Shown in pieces: positions 16,649 through 24,397 of a stretch of DNA of 64,000 nucleotides. The position numbers and the translations under genes are program-made. The stretch spans positions 35,472 to 99,471 of the forward strand of contig JAEZVO010000021.1 of NCBI GenBank assembly GCA_023443125.1, read 5' to 3'. Every line of letters starts with the position of its first letter. Positions within the stretch are counted from its first letter, which is position 1. The notes under the pieces are model-generated. The model saw nothing but the letters and a program-made list of their open reading frames with translations. It searched no databases and had not been told where the DNA came from. This stretch comes from Actinomycetes bacterium (GTDB taxonomy: Bacteria > Actinomycetota > Actinomycetes > Propionibacteriales > Propionibacteriaceae).

Positions 16649-17490
16649 CCCTCGCGGCCGCCGCACTGGGCGGCCTCGTCGCCTTGGGCCTTGTCCTCGT
16701 CGTGTTGGGGTGGACTTCCCCACCGCCTCCACCACAATCCACATACCTGTGGAAAACTCTGTGGACACGGTGGGAAAGTATCCCTGTTCGGCGCCGCTGG
16801 TGGATGGTCGGGTCGGTCGTCGCAGGGTTCGCCGTTGCGGCGATCACTCAGTTTCTGCCCGCCATCGTGCTCATACCCGCGCTCGTCATCGCGGTGCCGT
16901 GGCTGTTGGGCGAACCGCCCACGCGTGAACTCGATCTGCTCGCTGGCTTGGATCGCTGGGTGCGACTGCTGTCCACCTCCATCGGCACCGGCAAATCTAT
17001 CCGCGACGCCATCTTCGCCACTCGCGCCCAGGCGCCCGAGGCGATCCGCGACGCCGTCGACCGACTCTGCGCTCGCCTCGACCAACGCACCACCACGAAA
17101 GATGCGCTGTTGCGCTTCGCTGACGAACTCGATTCCGCGGATGCCGACGCGGTAGCCGCTGCGCTCGCCATCGCCTCGACACGCGGCGGGGTAGGCACCA
17201 GAGCCACGCTCATGGGCTTGTCAGACACCATTCAAGACCGCCTTCGAGCGTTGCGAGAGGTGGCGACAGAGCGCGCCAAGCCGCGCGCGGTGGTACGGCA
17301 AGTCACGACGATCACCCTCACCGTGATCGTCGCAGCGGTCGTGCTGAACGGGCCGTTCTTCGAGCCGTACCTCACGCCGATCGGCGGGGTGATCGCCTGC
17401 ACGCTCGCCGCCTGCTACGCGGGCTGTCTGCTCATGTTGCGCCGCATGTCGACGCCCCCACCCGCCCCACGCTTCCTGAGGGGGCAATGA
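16645..17490 (+). CDS. tadB: TadB-like inner membrane pilus protein
   Basis: Type II secretion F-domain protein that forms the membrane platform with TadC. Hydrophobic segments occur at the N-terminus ('ALGGLVALGLVLVVLGW'), near residues 60-95, and as a pair at the C-terminus. The cytoplasmic F domain holds 'LDRWVRLLSTSIGTGKSIRD' and 'DTIQDRLRALREVATERAK'. The ATG at 16645 overlaps the tadA stop (ATGA), preferred to a TTG four codons earlier. Its 5' part holds three DnaA-box-like 9-mers at 16735-16768, inside coding sequence. Confidence 0.82.
   Translation: MTLAAAALGGLVALGLVLVVLGWTSPPPPPQSTYLWKTLWTRWESIPVRRRWWMVGSVVAGFAVAAITQFLPAIVLIPALVIAVPWLLGEPPTRELDLLAGLDRWVRLLSTSIGTGKSIRDAIFATRAQAPEAIRDAVDRLCARLDQRTTTKDALLRFADELDSADADAVAAALAIASTRGGVGTRATLMGLSDTIQDRLRALREVATERAKPRAVVRQVTTITLTVIVAAVVLNGPFFEPYLTPIGGVIACTLAACYAGCLLMLRRMSTPPPAPRFLRGQ
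16735..16768. promoter_or_regulatory. DnaA-box-like cluster inside tadB
   Basis: CAATCCACA (16735-16743), TGTGGAAAA (16748-16756) and TGTGGACAC (16760-16768) lie within 34 bp of coding sequence. They are one or two bases from the consensus TTATCCACA or its complement. Together with clusters at 13680 and 18350 they make three groups in one operon. Confidence 0.45.
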
Positions 17491-18341
17491 TGGGGTTCTC
17501 GATTGCCTTCGGAATGCTCGTTGGCTTGGGTGTTTGCGTGATTGTGGCGGGGGTCATGCCGGCCCCTGTTCGGCTCGGCGACGCCCTGGCCGTGCTCGAC
17601 CGCCGCCCCTCGCAACCGACCGCAGGTACGCCATCGACGACGAATCCGCGGCGTTGGCGTCTGCCGCTCACGCAGGAACAGCAGCGTCTGCTGGCCATGC
17701 AAGACCGCGACGCCGCCGATTTCTTCACCGAGAAACTCATCCTCGCCATCGCCGGGCTGCTGCTGCCTGGGTTGTGGGTGGGGCTGCAGTTCTTGATGGG
17801 CAACTCCCCCACGCTGCTTCCGCTGTTCGTCGCTCCGCTGGGGGCGCTCGTCGGATATTTGGTGCCTGACTTGCGCCTTCGACGCGGCCAGCGCCAGCAA
17901 CAACGTGCGATGCACGACGCGCTCCACACGTTTTTTGATCTCGTGGCGCTCGAGCGCCTCGCCAACGCTTCGGCTACTCAGGCGACGCTGTCGGCCGCGG
18001 AAATCTCGGACGCCCCGCTGTTTCGTCGCATCACTTCCGGCCTGCAGCGGGCCCGTATGGAGCAGGTGCCCCCGTGGGATGAGCTGCGTTCGGTGGCCGA
18101 TGAGTGGCGCGTGCCGGAGCTCGCCGACTTCGCCGACGTCATGCAGCTCGAGGAGCAGGGGGCAGGCCTGGCCGAGGTGCTCCAGGCCCGCGTGAAGGAG
18201 CTGCGCGACGCGCATCTCACCCAGGTCAAGATCGAGGCCAACGAAGCCAGCGAGCGAATGACCTTGTGGATGACCATTCCAGCCATGTTGTTGGGGTTGG
18301 CGTTCCTCGCGCCGGCCCTGCTGAGGATCACAGGGATGTGA
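17487..18341 (+). CDS. tadC: TadC-like inner membrane pilus protein
   Basis: Second type II secretion F-domain protein, partner of TadB. An N-terminal hydrophobic helix, a helix pair near residues 85-125 ('LILAIAGLLLPGLWVGLQFL'), a cytoplasmic F domain with 'LVALERLANASATQATLSAA' and 'EEQGAGLAEVLQARVKELRD', and a C-terminal helix ('MTIPAMLLGLAFLAPALLRI'). 284 aa, as expected. ATG at 17487 overlaps the tadB stop by 4 nt. Confidence 0.85.
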   Translation: MMGFSIAFGMLVGLGVCVIVAGVMPAPVRLGDALAVLDRRPSQPTAGTPSTTNPRRWRLPLTQEQQRLLAMQDRDAADFFTEKLILAIAGLLLPGLWVGLQFLMGNSPTLLPLFVAPLGALVGYLVPDLRLRRGQRQQQRAMHDALHTFFDLVALERLANASATQATLSAAEISDAPLFRRITSGLQRARMEQVPPWDELRSVADEWRVPELADFADVMQLEEQGAGLAEVLQARVKELRDAHLTQVKIEANEASERMTLWMTIPAMLLGLAFLAPALLRITGM

Positions 18342-18349
18342 TCGCCCCT

Positions 18350-18377
18350 TGTGGATAACTTTCCACAGTTATCCACA
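18350..18377. promoter_or_regulatory. DnaA-box-like cluster between tadC and prepilin
   Basis: TGTGGATAA (18350-18358), an imperfect TTTCCACA (18360-18367) and a perfect TTATCCACA (18369-18377) in 28 bp. The first and last form an inverted pair. They precede the prepilin-like gene by about 60 bp. Confidence 0.6.
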
Positions 18378-18439
18378 GCCTTGAGGAAATGTGGGAATCA
18401 CCCACACCGAACTGCCACAGTGAAGATCAGGAGAACACC

Positions 18440-18613
18440 ATGAAAGCCATTCATTCACTCATCGGCCTCACCATGCAGGCCCGCACGCCCCGCGATGAGC
18501 GCGGCCTGTCGCAGTCGACGGAGAACGCCATCCTGCTCGCCGGTGCGGCGGCTATCGCGCTCATCATCATCACCGTCATTACCGAATACGTCCGCAATAA
18601 CCTCCCAAGCTAA
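18440..18613 (+). CDS. Small Flp/Tad prepilin-like protein
   Basis: A 57 aa protein with a basic N-terminal leader of about 22 residues, a Gly followed by a hydrophilic turn ('RGLSQSTENAILL'), then one strongly hydrophobic helix ('AGAAAIALIIITVITEY') and a short tail. This is the layout of a class III (Flp) prepilin: leader, Gly cleavage site, Glu near position +6, hydrophobic core. The ATG at 18440 has AGGAG 6 nt upstream. It lies directly after tadC. Subunit identity is inferred from shape and position. Confidence 0.65.
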   Translation: MKAIHSLIGLTMQARTPRDERGLSQSTENAILLAGAAAIALIIITVITEYVRNNLPS

Positions 18614-18623
18614 AGGAGCCATC

Positions 18624-21299
18624 ATGAAGTGGCTGCGCGCCGCCGCATCACTCGCCCTCCTGGTGGGCGTGCTCGTCGGCGTGCCTATGCTCCTCTTCGC
18701 GAGCACCAACCCCGCTCACTTGCTGGAAGTGGATTGGGCACGCGCGCTGATGCGCCCCGACGACGGGCGCATCGTGCTCGAACTCATCGGGCTCATCGGC
18801 TGGCTGGCGTGGGCTGTATTGGCGGCGACAATCATCGTCGAGGTGGTGGCCGTTGCCACTCGGCGCCGCATCGACGTACGACTACCGGGCACGCAGTGGT
18901 TCAGGCCTGCCATCACCGCGCTGGTCGCCGCCGTGATGCTGGCACCGGTGGGTGCCGCATCGGCAGTCCCACCCGACGCTCCAGCACCACACGCGACGGT
19001 GCACCTCCCGCAAGGCGATCCGTCGTCGGCAGCTGCCGACCGCACCTCGCCCAAGGATGCTCCACCCGCCGCTACGACGCACACCGGGCGCGAGTATGTG
19101 GTGCAGCCAGGCGACGAGTTGTGGACACTCGCCGCACAGCAGCTCGGTTCCGGAGAGCGCTGGCGCGACATCCTCGCGGTGAACCCCGGGCTCACCGCCG
19201 ACGCACGCCTCCAGCCCGGCACCACGCTGCAGTTGCCACCCGACGTGCAGGTGGCGCGCGGCGATTCGCTGTGGAAGCTCGCCGCCAGGCACCTGGGCGA
19301 CGGCGAACGGTGGCCGGAAATTCACGAGCTCAACGCCGATCTCATTCACAACCCCGACGAAATCGACGTCGGATGGCGCCTGCTGCTCCCCACCACCACA
19401 CCCGCTGGGGAGGCTCCTGACCAACCGACGAATCCCGACGCGGCGAGCGCGCACGCTGCCCCAGATTCGCCCGAGCCATCCAGCGCGGCGACACCTGCCC
19501 CAGCCACACCGACCCCCGCCACACCGACCCCAGCCACACCGACCCCGGCCACGTCCGCGCCCACCTCGTCCGCATCGCCTCCGCCGGCACCGGCTGCAAC
19601 TCCACCGACTGCGTCCGCTCCGGCATCAGCCGCGCCCAGCTCGGAAGCGCAGCCCGCTGCGGGCACCACGGCTAACGACGCGTCGGAAGGCACCGAATCG
19701 GTGTCGGAACTCGACGAAGAATCGCACGGCCTGGTGAGTGCCATCGGCGGCATGCTCGCCAGCACTATCGTCATAGGCGTCGCGGCGCGGCGTCGGCTGC
19801 AACTGGTGGGCCGGGCGCTGGGCAGAAGGCTCGTGCCGCTCAGCCCTGAGGCCACGAAGTTCTGGACGGCACTCGCCCGCAAGGCGGAAACCTCCACCGA
19901 GGTGCCCATCGACGTCGAGCCCACGAGCGTGGTGCTCGGTTGGCGCAGCGACGCGTCGGAGGTCACCCTGGATCTGGAACAAGCCGGGGTGACGGGCCTC
20001 GTCGGGGCTACTGAGCCACAGGCAGTCGTCGGCGCCATGGTGACGAGCCTGCTGTGCGCACCGTGGTCGAGCGACGTCGAGGTGGTGCTCGTCGGCGCCG
20101 ATCAGCCCTGGGCGAAGGCCATCGACGACCCGCGCCTGCGCGAGTTCTCCGTCGACGAGGCGTGCGAGTACCTCACGACGCTGTGTGCGACGCGTCGCCT
20201 CGAACTCGGCGCGCGCCTCCTCGACGATGTACGCGCCTGCCCAGACCTCGCGCCTGCGTGGCACCCGGTGGTCGCGCTGTTCGCCGAACCCGTCACCGCA
20301 TCGCAGGCGCACACCATCAAGACCGCCCTCGGGCTCGGTCGGACGGGCGTCTCCGCGGTCATCCCTGAGTGGCAAGGGAACACGCAGGTGCGGTTCGACG
20401 ACGACATGGCATCGCTCGATGGCGAATGCTTCCGCCCACAGCTGCTCACCACGCCTGCCCGTCGCGCGCTCGTGGAGCTCTTCGCCGGCACGCTCGAAGA
20501 CGCCACCGAACCCGCCGGATGGTGGTCGCCAGCGGCGCCACGACGCTCGTTGACCGGCCGCTTCCTCGACCCGGAACCAGAACCGCCGCTGCCGCCCGCG
20601 CCGTCGCTCGTGCTGCTGGGCGAGCCCGCGCTGGAAGGCGCCACCGGGCAGGAGCCCCGTCGAGCCCAGCAGCAGTGCATCGAGTATGCGGCGTGGCTGC
20701 TGCTGCACCCCGGTTCCACCGCCACCACCATGTCCCGCGCCCTGTGCGTCGCGGAAGGCACACGACGCTCGAACCTCTCCCGGCTGCGCACCTGGCTCGG
20801 ATGCGACGACGCCGGTCACCGCTTCCTGCCCGAGGCCTACCAGGGGCGCATCTCGCTCGATGCGCGCGTCACCTCCGACTGGCACCGCGTGCGCGCACTT
20901 ATCCCAGGCCCTGTCAACGAGGCCTCAGACCGCGCGCTGCGCCACGCCCTCACCCTGGTGTCCGGACCGCCGCTGGGCACCGCCGTCGCGCGGTGGCCCT
21001 GGGCACGCACCATCCATGACGACATGGTGGCGTTCCTCGTCGACGTGGCATGCGAGCTCACCGACCGCTGTCTTGCGGGCGGCTACTTCGACGAAGCCCT
21101 GTGGGCTCTTGAGCAGGGCCGAAGCGTCGGGCCGAACGACGACGAGCTGCGCATCCGCGCGGTGCGAGCCAGGCATCTGATGGGCGACGCCGCCGCCGTC
21201 CAAGCCGAGGTTGCCAGCCTGATCCAGACCATCCGCGACGAGAACCGCCAAATGCAGCCCGAGCACGCCGCCGAGCTCGCGCGCATTGGTGCCGCTTAG
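18624..21299 (+). CDS. Membrane protein with tandem LysM domains and C-terminal BTAD-like region
   Basis: Large 891 aa protein ending the Tad operon. N-terminal hydrophobic segments (about residues 5-30, 52-75 and 93-115) are followed by two LysM domains at about 157-205 ('YVVQPGDELWTLAAQQLGSG') and 210-258 ('VARGDSLWKLAARHLGDGER'). These bind peptidoglycan glycan chains. A Pro/Ala/Thr linker with 15 bp repeats leads to another helix at about 370-390. The C-terminal 200 residues read as a winged helix ('MSRALCVAEGTRRSNLSRLR') followed by an alpha-helical BTAD-like region. It could span wall and cytoplasm and couple wall anchoring of the pilus to a cytoplasmic partner. ATG at 18624 with AAAGGAG upstream, 10 nt after the prepilin stop. 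Confidence 0.75.
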   Translation: MKWLRAAASLALLVGVLVGVPMLLFASTNPAHLLEVDWARALMRPDDGRIVLELIGLIGWLAWAVLAATIIVEVVAVATRRRIDVRLPGTQWFRPAITALVAAVMLAPVGAASAVPPDAPAPHATVHLPQGDPSSAAADRTSPKDAPPAATTHTGREYVVQPGDELWTLAAQQLGSGERWRDILAVNPGLTADARLQPGTTLQLPPDVQVARGDSLWKLAARHLGDGERWPEIHELNADLIHNPDEIDVGWRLLLPTTTPAGEAPDQPTNPDAASAHAAPDSPEPSSAATPAPATPTPATPTPATPTPATSAPTSSASPPPAPAATPPTASAPASAAPSSEAQPAAGTTANDASEGTESVSELDEESHGLVSAIGGMLASTIVIGVAARRRLQLVGRALGRRLVPLSPEATKFWTALARKAETSTEVPIDVEPTSVVLGWRSDASEVTLDLEQAGVTGLVGATEPQAVVGAMVTSLLCAPWSSDVEVVLVGADQPWAKAIDDPRLREFSVDEACEYLTTLCATRRLELGARLLDDVRACPDLAPAWHPVVALFAEPVTASQAHTIKTALGLGRTGVSAVIPEWQGNTQVRFDDDMASLDGECFRPQLLTTPARRALVELFAGTLEDATEPAGWWSPAAPRRSLTGRFLDPEPEPPLPPAPSLVLLGEPALEGATGQEPRRAQQQCIEYAAWLLLHPGSTATTMSRALCVAEGTRRSNLSRLRTWLGCDDAGHRFLPEAYQGRISLDARVTSDWHRVRALIPGPVNEASDRALRHALTLVSGPPLGTAVARWPWARTIHDDMVAFLVDVACELTDRCLAGGYFDEALWALEQGRSVGPNDDELRIRAVRARHLMGDAAAVQAEVASLIQTIRDENRQMQPEHAAELARIGAA
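19503..19547. repeat. Three 15 bp tandem repeats in LysM protein linker
   Basis: Unit GCCACACCGACCCCN occurs three times in a row, encoding repeated Ala-Thr-Pro-Thr-Pro. The length is a multiple of three, so copy-number change would alter only linker length. Confidence 0.8.
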
Positions 21300-21841
21300 C
21301 CGTAGGTGTCTCTCGGGCCGCGCCCGTCGCGCACCGACCTCGGCCCGTGCTTCCAGCTGCGCTGCGGCGGGCCGACGATATCCACCCGCTTCACCGTGCG
21401 ATCACCAAGCTCACGGTTGAGCTTCGCCAGCAACTGCGAGGCGGAGTACTTCATGCCGGTGGCCCAGGCCGTCGAGTCGCACTGCACCTTGAGCACGCCG
21501 TCGCGGAAATCCACGGGCTGTGAGTGCTCGGCATTGGCGTCGCCGACGAGGTCAGCCCAGTTGCGCAGCACCGTCGACAGCGAGAGCCGTTTCGTCCAAC
21601 CTCGTCGCTCCACCACCGTCTCGAACACGGACCCGATGAGTTGGGGGTCGCGGTCGTCGGGATGCGCGCCCGAGCGCTGCTGCTCGCCGGTAAACCGTCG
21701 GCGTTTCACCGGTTTGCGCGGCTCGGGAAGCGCCGGCGCATAGGGATTACCCAACACGGTGGAGCGGGCGATTTGGGCGGCGAGGTCCAGCCCGGTCGGG
21801 TCGTGCGGCACGGGCTCGTCGGTTGCGGGTTCGTCGGTCAT
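21296..21841 (-). CDS. DciA-like DUF721 protein
   Basis: DUF721 family protein usually found directly after recF in actinomycetes. The family includes DciA, the helicase operator thought to load DnaB on DNA in bacteria lacking DnaC. The DUF721 core is in the second half: 'STVLRNWADLVGDANAEHSQ', 'DGVLKVQCDSTAWATGMKYS' and 'LLAKLNRELGDRTVKRVDIV'. The N-terminal third is disordered and basic. 181 aa. The ATG at 21841 overlaps the recF stop (ATGA). Its stop overlaps the convergent LysM gene by 4 nt. Confidence 0.82.
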   Translation of the reverse strand: MTDEPATDEPVPHDPTGLDLAAQIARSTVLGNPYAPALPEPRKPVKRRRFTGEQQRSGAHPDDRDPQLIGSVFETVVERRGWTKRLSLSTVLRNWADLVGDANAEHSQPVDFRDGVLKVQCDSTAWATGMKYSASQLLAKLNRELGDRTVKRVDIVGPPQRSWKHGPRSVRDGRGPRDTYG

Positions 21842-22989
21842 GACGCCTCCTCGGCGACGCTACCAGCCTCGACGCGAAACCTGCGCTCACTAGGGAACTC
21901 GGGCACATCCGAGCCCACCGCCGCAGTGATGAGCACTTGCTCCGCATGCCCGATGGCATCAGCCAAGCGAGCACGCCGCGACGAGTCCAGCTCGGCGAAC
22001 ACGTCGTCGAGTACCAGCACCGGCTCGGTGCCGTCGTCGCGCACGAGCTCGAAACCCCCTAGGCGCAGCGCCAGCGCCAGCGACCACGACTCCCCATGCG
22101 ACGCGTACCCCTTCGCGGGCAGCGCTCCGATGAACAACTCGATGTCGTCGCGTTGCGGCCCGACCAGCGTCACCCCCCGTCGAAGCTCCTCGTCGCGCAC
22201 CCCCTCCAACGCATCGAGAATGCGCCGCTGCAACTCCGCCTGCACATCATCGGCCTCCGAAGCCCCCGCGAGATCGACCGCCGACTTGTAGTGCGCCTCA
22301 ATCTCATTGTTCACCGGGGCGATCGCGGCATACGCGCGCTGGGCGAACGGGCGGACGTCGGCGAGCGTGTCGAGCCTGGCGTGCAACAGCTCCGCCCCGA
22401 TCCGCGCGAGCTGCTCGTCCCAGATCTGCAGCGTGATGGCATCGTCACCCATGCCGGCGGCGAAACGCTTGCCCGCCATGCCCTTCAGCAACGCATTACG
22501 CTGCTTCAATACCTTGTCGAAATCCTGTTTCACCCCTGCCATGCGTGGCCACCGCGTGACGATCAATGAATCGATCCAGCGTCGTCGATCCGACGGGTCA
22601 CCCCGCACGATTGCCAGATCCATGGGGGAGAACACCACCGTGCGCAGCATCCCGACGAGATCCCTCGCCCGAGGCAGCGGCCCGCGGTTGAGCCTGGCCT
22701 GATGCTGCCTGCCCCTCGCAATCTCGAGTTCAAGCAGCAGCTCGCGCTCATCATCGACGCCCGCCTGCACCCTCGCCCGCACCAGCGCCGACTCCTCCCC
22801 CGCCCGGATCAACGGCACCACGCTCGCGACCCGATGCGAGGACGCCGTCGACAGATACTCGACCGCCTCAACCAGATTCGTCTTCCCCTGGCCATTCGAA
22901 CCGACGAATACGTTCACACCCGAAGTCAGCGCAATGTTGGCTTCGGGGAAATTACGAAAATTCGTGAGTTCGAGAGCAGTGACAAACAT
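21838..22989 (-). CDS. recF: DNA replication and repair protein RecF
   Basis: SMC-like ATPase that loads RecA at single-strand gaps. Walker A 'GSNGQGKTNLVEAVEYL' at about residues 30-46, the RecF signature 'ALALRLGGFELVRDDGTEPV', and Walker B 'LVLDDVFAELDSSRRARLAD' near the C-terminus. 383 aa, normal. ATG at 22989. It lies 156 bp after dnaN on the same strand, in the canonical dnaN-recF order, with a palindromic repeat in the gap. Confidence 0.96.
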   Translation of the reverse strand: MFVTALELTNFRNFPEANIALTSGVNVFVGSNGQGKTNLVEAVEYLSTASSHRVASVVPLIRAGEESALVRARVQAGVDDERELLLELEIARGRQHQARLNRGPLPRARDLVGMLRTVVFSPMDLAIVRGDPSDRRRWIDSLIVTRWPRMAGVKQDFDKVLKQRNALLKGMAGKRFAAGMGDDAITLQIWDEQLARIGAELLHARLDTLADVRPFAQRAYAAIAPVNNEIEAHYKSAVDLAGASEADDVQAELQRRILDALEGVRDEELRRGVTLVGPQRDDIELFIGALPAKGYASHGESWSLALALRLGGFELVRDDGTEPVLVLDDVFAELDSSRRARLADAIGHAEQVLITAAVGSDVPEFPSERRFRVEAGSVAEEAS

Positions 22990-23048
22990 GTGCAGCCAAG
23001 CCTAGCTGGCGCACCCACGTCGCGAACGCACCAGCCCCAACCCCTCAA

Positions 23049-23123
23049 TGACCGAAATCCTCCACACGCGCAATAATCGGCGAGAATCCGCCCCTCAATC
23101 GCTTCTCGTGGAGATAACGGTCA
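23049..23123. repeat. Degenerate copy of the TGACCGTTATCCTCCAC palindromic repeat
   Basis: Left arm 23049-23065 and right arm 23108-23123 pair imperfectly. The right arm, GTGGAGATAACGGTCA, differs by one missing G from the arms at 46059 and 50289, and is preceded by the same CTTCTC found at 46053. It lies just beyond the dnaN stop, with no T-run. Confidence 0.65.
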
Positions 23124-23145
23124 ACATCTAGCCCGCACCCAGCAA

Positions 23146-24306
23146 TTAGCTGGGCAGGCGCATCAGCATGATGACGTGGCGGTAGTCGAACAGCTGCTCG
23201 CCATCCATGCTTGCCAGGCCCGTAATCAGGCAGGGCTTGCCCGGCGCGGTGAACGCAAAGTGCGCGTACGGGGCGTCGAGCGCACCGAGCGCGTCGAGCA
23301 GGTACTGCGGGTTGAAGCCGGCGGCCTCAATCGTCTGCTCATCGCCGACGATCTCCACGCCCGCGGGGATCGCTTCCGTGCCCTGCGCCTGGTCGCCGGT
23401 GGCGGCCTCGAGGGTGACGTGATCGTCGTTGATGACCATGCGCAGCGGGGTATTGCGCTCGGCGACAAGCTTCACGCGCTTCACCGCGCCGAGCAGCTCG
23501 TCGCGGGAGACGCGGACGTTCACGGTGCCGTCGACATCCATAAGGTGCCGCACCTTCGGGAACGACTGCGACAGCAACCTCGTCGTGGCCTCGCGCTTGC
23601 CGTAGCTGCCCTCGCCGACGAAGCCCGCCAGGCCCTCACCTTCGGCCTCGGTGGTGGACAGCGAGATGGTGACCTCGTCGCCGCCCGTCATCGCCTTGGC
23701 TGTGTCGGAGAGTACCTTGCCCGGGATGAGCACGGCGCCCTCGGCGTCGGGCGTCGACGGGTTCCAGGTGATTTCCTTCAGCGCCATGCGGTAGCGGTCG
23801 GTGGCCAGCAGCGACAGTGTTTCGCCGTCGATTTCTACCCGCACGCCGGTGAACACCGACAGCAGCTCGTCGCGCCCGGCCGCCACGAACACCTGAGCGA
23901 CGGCGCGCTCGAACGTGGAAGCCTCGACGGTGCCCGCCTGCGTGGGCATGTCGGGCAGGGTGGGGTACTCGTCGACCGGCAGGGTCTGCAGGGTGAAGCG
24001 TGCCGACCCGCAGGTGAGCTCGACCTTCGAGTGGTCGGCATCCAGTTCGACGGGCTTGTTCGGCAGCGAGCGCGCGATCTCAGCGAGCAGGCGCCCCGAA
24101 ACGAGGACGGTGCCCTCGTCGTGCACCTGGGCGGGCAGCGCTACTTTCGCGGACGTGGTGGAATCAAAGCTTGACAGCGTCACCGCATCACCGTCGGCGC
24201 TCAGCAGCATCCCCGAGAGGATCGGTGCGGTGGGACGGTTCGGCAGGCTGCGGGCAACCCAGGCAACGGCGTCGGCCAGCGCGTCGCGCTCCACACGGAT
24301 TTTCAC
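23146..24306 (-). CDS. dnaN: DNA polymerase III beta subunit (sliding clamp)
   Basis: Ring-shaped processivity clamp for DNA polymerase III. Three repeated clamp folds fill the 386 aa. Typical stretches: 'GTVLVSGRLLAEIARSLPNK' in domain 1, 'LLSVFTGVRVEIDGETLSLL' in domain 2, and the C-terminal 'LITGLASMDGEQLFDYRHVI' ending in 'MLMRLPS', the normal closing sequence. GTG start at 24306 with GAGGAGAAG upstream. In most actinomycetes it follows dnaA and oriC directly; here two ABC transporter genes lie between. Confidence 0.97.
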   Translation of the reverse strand: MKIRVERDALADAVAWVARSLPNRPTAPILSGMLLSADGDAVTLSSFDSTTSAKVALPAQVHDEGTVLVSGRLLAEIARSLPNKPVELDADHSKVELTCGSARFTLQTLPVDEYPTLPDMPTQAGTVEASTFERAVAQVFVAAGRDELLSVFTGVRVEIDGETLSLLATDRYRMALKEITWNPSTPDAEGAVLIPGKVLSDTAKAMTGGDEVTISLSTTEAEGEGLAGFVGEGSYGKREATTRLLSQSFPKVRHLMDVDGTVNVRVSRDELLGAVKRVKLVAERNTPLRMVINDDHVTLEAATGDQAQGTEAIPAGVEIVGDEQTIEAAGFNPQYLLDALGALDAPYAHFAFTAPGKPCLITGLASMDGEQLFDYRHVIMLMRLPS

Positions 24307-24397
24307 TTGCTTCTCCTCGTTCTTCCACTGGTGTAGCCCACGGCGGTCACACTCCGACGATCATATCGGCCACACCTTCTCTGCGGTAGCGCTACCG

